DNA from: Candidatus Omnitrophota bacterium
Lineage (GTDB): Bacteria; Omnitrophota; Gorgyraeia; Kaelpiales; Kaelpiaceae
Direction of reading: 5' to 3'
Length of the DNA: 15,413 nt
Assembly (NCBI GenBank): GCA_028717465.1
Contig: JAQUNS010000002.1
Span: forward strand, 1-15,413
The notes under the pieces were generated by a model that saw only the letters and a program-made list of their open reading frames with translations, was not told where the DNA came from and did not search any database. The translations under genes were made by a program, and so were the position numbers. Positions 7,869-12,867 of this stretch are shown one piece after another (position 1 is the first letter of the stretch; each line of letters opens with the position of its first letter).

Positions 7869-8087
7869 CTAAAATTTGTCAAAGAGGCCTTTTGTGTTCT
7901 TATCGTCTTTAGGATTTGCCGGAACGACCCTGGAGTGCAACCACTCATCGATGCTGTTTTTGTCGAATCTCCATACCCTGCCGACTTTTATTCCTGCAAT
8001 TTTCTTTTTATGCAGCCAGTTATAAATAGTCTGTTTTTCTAATTTCAAATAATCAGCCAATTCATTGACATCCATTAATTTTCCCAT
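7869..8087 (-). CDS. Small excisionase-type helix-turn-helix DNA-binding protein
   Basis: A 72-residue protein of the HTH_17/MerR-like excisionase family. It shows the full single-domain pattern: MDVNELADYLKLEKQTIYNW (helix-turn-helix, about residues 5-25), then KKKIAGIKVGRVWRFDKNSIDEWL (wing and last helix, about 27-50), followed by a charged tail. No integrase, att site or other mobile-element gene accompanies it. Instead it is the first gene of the pil operon, 37 bases before the PilM-N fusion and on the same strand, so a role as regulator of pilus genes is a reasonable inference. Two starts are possible: ATG at 8087 without a clear ribosome site, or ATG at 8075 (residue 5) preceded by GGGAAAA; the domain is intact with either. 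A promoter and repeated motif lie upstream. Confidence 0.85.
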   Translation of the reverse strand: MGKLMDVNELADYLKLEKQTIYNWLHKKKIAGIKVGRVWRFDKNSIDEWLHSRVVPANPKDDKNTKGLFDKF

Positions 8088-8088
8088 A

Positions 8089-8190
8089 TTAACTTTAATT
8101 ATCTAAACTTTTATATTCTTAACTATAATTACTTTGAGTGTTCTAAAACATATTTATTTAAATTATTTTTACTTTAATTTAACTATATTG
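8089..8190. repeat. Three copies of a TTAACTWTAATT-like motif at 30-base multiples
   Basis: On the plus strand TTAACTTTAATT occurs at 8089-8100 and TTAACTATAATT at 8119-8130, exactly 30 bases apart. A 9-of-12 copy, TTAACTATATTG, lies at 8179-8190, 60 bases further on, and overlaps the first two bases of the putative -35 element. This could be an operator array on one DNA face for the adjacent HTH protein. The whole region is very AT-rich, so chance recurrence is a real alternative. Confidence 0.4.
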
Positions 8191-8194
8191 TCAA
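8166..8194 (-). promoter_or_regulatory. Sigma-70-type promoter for the HTH-pil operon
   Basis: The minus strand carries a perfect TTGACA (-35) at 8194-8189, a 17-base spacer, and TAAAAA (4 of 6 to TATAAT) at 8171-8166, all in a very AT-rich gap. The inferred start near 8159 leaves a leader of about 70 bases before the HTH gene. It is the only convincing promoter between the winged-helix gene and the pil genes. Confidence 0.5.
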
Positions 8195-8279
8195 GAAATT
8201 AATTAAGATTTGCTCAAATAACAGCAGTAAACAATGAGATTCGAATAGGCTTGGATTTACGGTAAAGCAAAGCAGGCGA

Positions 8280-8480
8280 TTAGTGTTTGCGAAGACTTAC
8301 TATATAATCGGGTTGGCCTTCTAAAATAACATGCCCTTCTCTGGCAAGCCAGCCTAAGCTCATTAAAATGATATCTCTGGGTTGATCTATGTTGGAAACT
8401 ATCTCTGACAATAAAACCTTGCCGTGCTTATCCAGATAATTCCAAATATCTCCGGCCACTATTCCGACTTCTGTAATCAT
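8280..8480 (-). CDS. Small winged-helix protein, DUF2582-type
   Basis: A 66-residue protein that matches the short winged helix-turn-helix family known as DUF2582: GIVAGDIWNYLDKHGKVLLSE, then a recognition helix segment and SLGWLAREGHVILEG, which is the family hallmark. The domain fills the whole protein. Family members are presumed DNA-binding, but I know of no defined target. It stands alone between the ExbBD operon (103-base gap upstream) and the pil operon (192-base gap downstream). ATG at 8480 has a GAGGA ribosome site nine bases upstream, and that site partly lies in an inverted repeat. It could regulate either neighbour or neither; only position suggests a link. Confidence 0.82.
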   Translation of the reverse strand: MITEVGIVAGDIWNYLDKHGKVLLSEIVSNIDQPRDIILMSLGWLAREGHVILEGQPDYIVSLRKH

Positions 8481-8488
8481 AGCATGTA

Positions 8489-8510
8489 TCCTCGTAAGTA
8501 TATTTTACGA
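8489..8510 (-). promoter_or_regulatory. Inverted repeat overlapping the ribosome site of the winged-helix gene
   Basis: TCGTAA (8492-8497) and TTACGA (8505-8510) form a six-base-pair stem with a seven-base loop. On the transcript the 3' arm overlaps the GAGGA ribosome site (8489-8493). It is not a terminator in the minus direction, as no U-run follows. It could be an RNA hairpin damping translation or a palindromic operator; its short stem makes it weak evidence. Confidence 0.3.
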
Positions 8511-8529
8511 AAAAACCATAAAAACACAA
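8502..8529 (-). promoter_or_regulatory. Possible promoter for the winged-helix gene
   Basis: On the minus strand TTGTGT (8529-8524, 3 of 6 to the -35 consensus) is followed by a 16-base T-rich spacer and TAAAAT (8507-8502, 5 of 6 to TATAAT). A start near 8495 would give a leader of about 15 bases. In this AT-rich gap the match is suggestive only, and such a start would exclude one arm of the inverted repeat from the RNA. Confidence 0.3.
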
Positions 8530-8583
8530 GTTAAAAATATCAACCCTAAAATACCGGGCTCTCGACAGTATTGCCACATAAAA

Positions 8584-8814
8584 CTATTGCGCAGATGTAA
8601 TTTTATTATAGCTGCCGCAAAAGGGACATTTGCTTATATCTTGCCCTGAATCTATTGCGTAAACACCATAGCACATCTCGCATTCTAGAACCGATGTTTT
8701 GGGGCAGAACTTAGACCGATTTTCCTTTTGAACAAAAATCAGCCAATGAACCAGAAAGATCACGATTGGTAAGGCCAGAAAAATTGTTATTATCCAGCTA
8801 AAACCGATACTCAT
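8584..8814 (-). CDS. Small membrane-anchored zinc-ribbon protein, function unknown
   Basis: A 76-residue protein with one N-terminal transmembrane helix (about residues 7-28) and a short basic linker. A rubredoxin-like zinc ribbon follows, formed by Cys45-E-M-Cys48 and Cys63-P-F-Cys66; a further cysteine at residue 37 is outside the pair pattern. The start overlaps the stop of the preceding gene as ATGA, so it is the last gene of the ExbB/ExbD operon and likely coupled to it. Positive residues after the helix suggest the ribbon faces the cytoplasm (positive-inside rule). I do not recognise a family. A metal-dependent adaptor or sensor for the ExbBD-type complex is possible but speculative. 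Confidence 0.75.
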   Translation of the reverse strand: MSIGFSWIITIFLALPIVIFLVHWLIFVQKENRSKFCPKTSVLECEMCYGVYAIDSGQDISKCPFCGSYNKITSAQ

Positions 8815-9341
8815 AGATTATTAATGCTCAACTCAGATGGGGAATAAAATGCCCAAGATTTTATCTCAATCCAGTTTTCGCAATCTTGAACAAAATCTCC
8901 GCTAAGATTTTTGCTCACAACCAATACCGGCTTAGAATATTTATCCAAATTAATAGCATAATTACGCAATAAACTGCTTCTGGCTGGTGCAATTACAATA
9001 TATTCCGGAACACGGTATTTCTCTGCAATATATCCGGCCTTGAGGTGCGGGGTCTTGGCGACAGTTTTGAGAAACGGCTCTGAAACATCGAATAATACAG
9101 CATTGCCTTCGGTTAAATTTATTTTAAATTCGAACAGTTCTTTTATAAAAACAGCTGCTTCGTTTTCATCAATAGTACTTATATCTGAATAACTTCGGAT
9201 ATTTTGGAATATATCGCCCCAAAACCTCACATCAGGACTATTCTTATATATTCTGACCTGCATGAATTCGGGCTGAAGAAAAAACAGAAAAACAGCATGC
9301 CATAAAAACGATAGAACCAAAGATAAAATTAAATTTTTCAA
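8811..9341 (-). CDS. Membrane-anchored protein of unknown function in the TonB/TolA position
   Basis: A short N-terminus (MKNLILS) is followed by one membrane helix (LVLSFLWHAVFLFFL) and a roughly 150-residue extracytoplasmic domain. The placement right after ExbB and ExbD is where TonB or TolA normally sits, and the helix with an embedded His resembles TonB anchors, but there is no Pro-rich linker and no recognisable TonB C-terminal domain. The C-terminal part contains strand-like segments (YIVIAPARSSLL, PVLVVSKNL) and I cannot assign a fold. I chose TTG at 9341, whose TTGA overlaps the ExbD stop by four bases like other junctions here. An upstream GTG at 9407 would give 198 residues but needs a 70-base overlap with exbD. 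The distal end overlaps the zinc-ribbon gene as ATGA. Confidence 0.75.
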   Translation of the reverse strand: MKNLILSLVLSFLWHAVFLFFLQPEFMQVRIYKNSPDVRFWGDIFQNIRSYSDISTIDENEAAVFIKELFEFKINLTEGNAVLFDVSEPFLKTVAKTPHLKAGYIAEKYRVPEYIVIAPARSSLLRNYAINLDKYSKPVLVVSKNLSGDFVQDCENWIEIKSWAFYSPSELSINNL

Positions 9342-9775
9342 GGCTTCGCCGACTGCAGGGTTGCTATATTTAGTTTCTCTATGCCAAGATCCCTGCAGAG
9401 ATCCCACACCTCTATGATCTTGCCTAAATAAGCATTCTTGTCAGCCTTGATAAGCAAAGATCCTATACCGCTCTGCCTGTTTTTTAATATATCGCTCAAC
9501 TCGGCTATAGAGACCGGCTTATCTTCCAGATGTATTGCATTGTTATCTGTTATCACTATAACAAATTTCTCTTCCCGCAAAACTTCTGCAGTAACTGTTT
9601 TGGGCAAATTTACTGTAATGCCGGCGGGCCTGACAAACGAAGATGACAGCATAAAGAATATCAACAGCAGAAAAACGCAGTCTATCAGGGGAGTCATATC
9701 CAAATCGCCTTTTAAAAGGCGGGTCTTGCGCGGAATATTGAAACTTCCGGTTTTAAAGCTGCTCTGTCGTATCAT
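9338..9775 (-). CDS. exbD: ExbD/TolR-family proton-channel component
   Basis: A 145-residue single-span inner-membrane protein partnering ExbB in a proton-driven motor. A basic cytoplasmic N-terminus leads into the signature LDMTPLIDCVFLLLIFFML, in which Asp32 corresponds to the essential membrane aspartate of ExbD/TolR. A compact periplasmic domain follows (about residues 50-145; ITVNLPK, IVITDNNAIHLEDKPV, LLIKADKNA, GIEKLNIAT), as in the family. The length is typical. Its ATG shares one base with the ExbB stop (TAATG), and its stop is overlapped by the next gene. ExbD and TolR cannot be separated by sequence features alone; absence of TolB/Pal-like genes in the window does not settle it. 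Confidence 0.93.
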   Translation of the reverse strand: MIRQSSFKTGSFNIPRKTRLLKGDLDMTPLIDCVFLLLIFFMLSSSFVRPAGITVNLPKTVTAEVLREEKFVIVITDNNAIHLEDKPVSIAELSDILKNRQSGIGSLLIKADKNAYLGKIIEVWDLCRDLGIEKLNIATLQSAKP

Positions 9776-10392
9776 TATCTTTCTCCTTTTACAACCTGGA
9801 CAAGCTCTGTTGCCGCCCTTTCCATATTTATTACAAAACCGTCCACTTTTGTAACAAGAAAATTATAAGCCACAAGGGTAGGAATTGCTACGGCCAAACC
9901 TCCTACCGTCGTAGTCAATGCTTCCCATATGCCTCCGGCTAAGTCTGCCGGACTGACAGGATTTAAAGCCCCGGCCTTCTCCTGAATAACCTGAAAAGCC
10001 TGAATCATTCCAGTAACTGTACCCAATAACCCTATCAGAGGGGTTACGTGAGCCAGGGTAGCAAGTACATTGAGGTTCTTCTCTAATTTTGGCACCTCTA
10101 CCAAGGCTGCTTCTTCCATAGCTTCTTTTATCTCCTGACGGCTTGAGGCCTGCTTAAGCAGGCCTGATTTTATAACACTTGCAACCGGAGATGATGTCCT
10201 ATCGCAAACTTCAATTGCCGCCATTATCCTGTTTCTTCTGACAGCGTCTATTATCTTAGCCATAAAAGCAGAGATATCTACTCTGGCGCGGCTAAGGGCA
10301 ATCACGCGCTCAATTATCACAGTAAATGACACGATAGAACATAGAAGTATTAAATACATTAATGGTCCGCCTTGCCGTATTATTGTCCACAT
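9775..10392 (-). CDS. exbB: ExbB/TolQ/MotA-family proton-channel protein
   Basis: A 205-residue polytopic inner-membrane protein forming the stator-like channel with ExbD. TM1 spans about residues 10-30. A cytoplasmic loop follows, then TM2 (about 107-130; LATLAHVTPLIGLLGTVTGM) and TM3 (about 150-180) with ADLAGGIWEALTTTVGGLAV, which contains Glu157 and the Thr residues typical of the channel. Length and motifs fit the MotA/TolQ/ExbB family well. ATG at 10392 has a strong GGGAGG ribosome site five bases upstream, placed over the last codons of the TPR gene, whose stop lies only 2 bases before this start. Position between a TPR protein and ExbD indicates a dedicated energy-transduction unit, with unknown cargo. 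Confidence 0.95.
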   Translation of the reverse strand: MWTIIRQGGPLMYLILLCSIVSFTVIIERVIALSRARVDISAFMAKIIDAVRRNRIMAAIEVCDRTSSPVASVIKSGLLKQASSRQEIKEAMEEAALVEVPKLEKNLNVLATLAHVTPLIGLLGTVTGMIQAFQVIQEKAGALNPVSPADLAGGIWEALTTTVGGLAVAIPTLVAYNFLVTKVDGFVINMERAATELVQVVKGER

Positions 10393-10394
10393 TT

Positions 10395-12803
10395 TTACCT
10401 CCCTGTTTTTTCTGCTTCTAAATGTTTGAGCCTCTCCTGCGCATAAATAGCCTCTTCAGAAGAAACACTAGAAACTTCTCTATATATTTTTTCGGCTTCT
10501 GTCAGCCTGTCTGCTTTTTCAAGCAACCTAGCGCAACGAATTCTGGCCTTGTTTACAAAAGAAATCTCGTGGCTATACAGCGTTGATAAAACCAGGTATT
10601 GCAAAATAGACTCTTCTGTTTTACCGTCTATCTCATAAATCTCTGCTATTTTGAAACTAGCTTCGGCAGCAACTATATCGTAAGGGTTGGCCTCCAGTTT
10701 TTTATAAGCTGCTATTGCTTTATCGTGCCTGTTGCTTTTTTTGTAGACATCTCCTAACTTCAGCAAGGCCATCCTGCTATACTGTCCACCCTGTCCTACT
10801 ATAGCCTCTAGAACTTCGATTGCTTTTTGTTCTTCGCCCTGCATAGTTAATATATCCGCTAAATTGTAACGCGCCTCACGAGAAAGATTGCTGGAGTCTT
10901 GAAGATCTTTAAACAGATTGACTGCTTTTTGAAAATCTTTTTTGCGGTAGAAACAGAGCCCTTGCCAATAAAGCGCCTGGTCTTTTATTTTGTCTTCTTT
11001 GGCCAGATTATATGCATTTTGAAAATCTAGGTAAGCCTTGTCCCATCTTTCCAGATAAAAACCGAGCTCGCCTTTATGAAGATAGAGATAGGCCAGTTTT
11101 TTGGGGTCGTCTAGTTTTTCTTGCAACCAAAGATACTCCTGCTCAGCTAAATCATAAGCGCCTCTATGCAGATATATTTTTGCCAGCATAAAATGAAAAT
11201 AGTCATAATCTGCCATGTCAGATAAATTCTTAATAAGCTGTTCAGCCTCCTGATAGCTGCCTAAGTTGTAAAGCAAAACCGCCTTTTGCTGCAAAACTTT
11301 TTCTTTCAGCGAAGATGCTGGATAGAGGGCTAGAAAACTGTCGGCTTCATTCAGCGCCAGAGCATAATCCCCTTTTTTGAAATAAGCCTGAGTTAAATAG
11401 AAACGGATTTTATCCAACAGAGAAGACTTGGGAAAATTTTTAATTGCGGCGCTCAGCGCTAAAATAGAACTATCGTATTCTCCTTTTTCAAACAAGTATA
11501 TGCCCAGCTGGGCTTGGGCATATTCAGCATACAAAGAGTCCTGATGATCTTTTAAAATAATGTTATATTGCTCCATAGCCTCATCAAGCCTGCCCATCTC
11601 TGCAAGCAGATCTCCAACCCTGCAAAGCGAGCTTATCTTTAAATCTTTGTTCTTGCTATTCAAGGCAACCCACTCAAATTCGGATATAGCTTTTTGCAAA
11701 TCGCCGCCTTTGTAATAGATCCAGCCCAATATATGATGCATCTGGCTTGCGGCATTAGGACTTGGGGGCTTTTTTAAAAACTGTAAAGCTAGATTTTCGG
11801 CCTGCTGTAATTTATTGATGCTATAGTAGCACTCTACCAGTTCCAAAAACGCTTTCTCATACCAATCTGAGTTTTCGTATTTATTGACAAATCTTTGAAA
11901 GTGCCTTATGGCAGGGCTGAATTCTGATTTCCTATAAAACAGGAAAGGCTTTAAATACGACAATTCTTCTTCCAGCTCTTTAACGATACTGTTTTCTAGA
12001 TTAAATAAAATCCCCTCGGCTTCTCTGTGCTGACCAAGCTCTATATAAGCCCAAATTTTACCTAAGCCTGCCCTCTGCTGCCAAAAGACTGGAAATTCCC
12101 CAGCTATGATTTTATTAAACTTTTCGATGCTTAAAGCATGCTTTTTCCCCGATAGAGAAACCTGGGCATCAAAAAAATAATAATTAGCAGAATTTTTATC
12201 CATGCCTGATTCAATCAGTTTTTGAGCTTGTTCGGCATCTCCGATTTTAAGATATGCCTTGACCAAATTATGCGTTATGTTTGAACAGATGTCATCGGGA
12301 ACATTTTCCCTGTTTAAAACCTCCTGCCAAACCCTGGCAGATTCCAAATATTTTTTCTGCTGGAAATAATTTAACCCGAGCCTATGTCCTGATAATATAT
12401 ACAAATTGTTGTTCTCTGTGGTATTCATAAGCTGCTCTAATAAAGCTGTTGATTTGTCGTAGTACAGGCTTAAGGCATGTAGTTCTGCTAGATACAATAT
12501 CGCCTCTTCGCGTATGCGCCTATCTTCAGAGTTCTTAAGAGATTCAAAGACATCGGCAGCCTGCGGGTGTTTCTTAAGATTAAAAAATACCAGGCCTTTT
12601 ATCAATAAAACATCCTGGTTATATGAAGACTCGGTATTTTTTCTAAGAAACGCATTACAGGCATCCAGAGTAAGAGCATAAAATCCGTCATTAAAAGAGT
12701 TCTTAATAGCGGTATAATCTTCATCCTCCCCGGCCTCTAAAATTCCGGGCAAAGCTAACAGCACAACAACCGCCAAATTTTTCAAAAATTTTTTTATTAC
12801 CAT
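10395..12803 (-). CDS. Exported TPR-repeat protein preceding ExbB/ExbD
   Basis: An 802-residue protein beginning with a signal peptide (about residues 1-24; basic MVIKKFLK, hydrophobic core, cut probably after LEA). From about residue 30 to the end it consists of tandem helical hairpins of tetratricopeptide type. Clear examples are ILGWIYYKGGDLQKAISEFE (near residue 355), LAEMGRLDEAMEQYNII, and FYLTQAYFKKGDYALALNEA. No catalytic motif is visible. It is probably a periplasmic or outer-membrane-associated scaffold. Tol-Pal systems also carry a TPR protein (YbgF/CpoB), but that one is about 260 residues, so this is not a simple equivalent. ATG at 12803 lacks a clear ribosome site. A good promoter lies upstream, and exbB starts 2 bases downstream, making this the first gene of the operon. 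Confidence 0.87.
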   Translation of the reverse strand: MVIKKFLKNLAVVVLLALPGILEAGEDEDYTAIKNSFNDGFYALTLDACNAFLRKNTESSYNQDVLLIKGLVFFNLKKHPQAADVFESLKNSEDRRIREEAILYLAELHALSLYYDKSTALLEQLMNTTENNNLYILSGHRLGLNYFQQKKYLESARVWQEVLNRENVPDDICSNITHNLVKAYLKIGDAEQAQKLIESGMDKNSANYYFFDAQVSLSGKKHALSIEKFNKIIAGEFPVFWQQRAGLGKIWAYIELGQHREAEGILFNLENSIVKELEEELSYLKPFLFYRKSEFSPAIRHFQRFVNKYENSDWYEKAFLELVECYYSINKLQQAENLALQFLKKPPSPNAASQMHHILGWIYYKGGDLQKAISEFEWVALNSKNKDLKISSLCRVGDLLAEMGRLDEAMEQYNIILKDHQDSLYAEYAQAQLGIYLFEKGEYDSSILALSAAIKNFPKSSLLDKIRFYLTQAYFKKGDYALALNEADSFLALYPASSLKEKVLQQKAVLLYNLGSYQEAEQLIKNLSDMADYDYFHFMLAKIYLHRGAYDLAEQEYLWLQEKLDDPKKLAYLYLHKGELGFYLERWDKAYLDFQNAYNLAKEDKIKDQALYWQGLCFYRKKDFQKAVNLFKDLQDSSNLSREARYNLADILTMQGEEQKAIEVLEAIVGQGGQYSRMALLKLGDVYKKSNRHDKAIAAYKKLEANPYDIVAAEASFKIAEIYEIDGKTEESILQYLVLSTLYSHEISFVNKARIRCARLLEKADRLTEAEKIYREVSSVSSEEAIYAQERLKHLEAEKTGR

Positions 12804-12838
12804 TAGGCTGATTTTGTGAAATTTACCTTTATTTTAAT

Positions 12839-12867
12839 ATAATAGCACCCGCGGATTAGCTTCTCAA
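12839..12867 (-). promoter_or_regulatory. Sigma-70-type promoter for the TPR-exbB-exbD operon
   Basis: The minus strand has TTGAGA (-35, 5 of 6) at 12867-12862, exactly 17 bases of spacer and TATTAT (-10, 5 of 6) at 12844-12839. The -35 lies inside the last codons of uvrA and the spacer covers its stop. Transcription would begin near 12832, leaving a leader of about 29 bases before the TPR gene. No terminator hairpin is visible after uvrA, so read-through may add to expression. Confidence 0.5.

Noticed and set aside
8205..8222. Small palindrome ATTTGCTCAAAT as a terminator for the winged-helix gene
   Set aside because: A five-base AT-rich stem with a two-base loop and no following U-run is too weak to call a terminator.
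8240..8279. GCAAAGC-containing stretch on the plus strand resembling part of a cyclic di-GMP riboswitch
   Set aside because: Only the short GCAAAGC piece matches; the other conserved riboswitch segments are missing and the strand is opposite to all genes here.
8088..8279. tRNA, small RNA or att site in the largest intergenic gap, prompted by the excisionase-like gene beside it
   Set aside because: No cloverleaf, CCA end, integrase or direct repeat of att type is visible; only the promoter and the phased AT-rich motif can be supported.
9342..9407. Longer start (GTG at 9407) for the unknown anchored protein
   Set aside because: It would overlap the conserved end of exbD by 70 bases and place a polar stretch before the anchor helix. 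TTG at 9341 gives a four-base overlap like the other junctions. It cannot be fully excluded.
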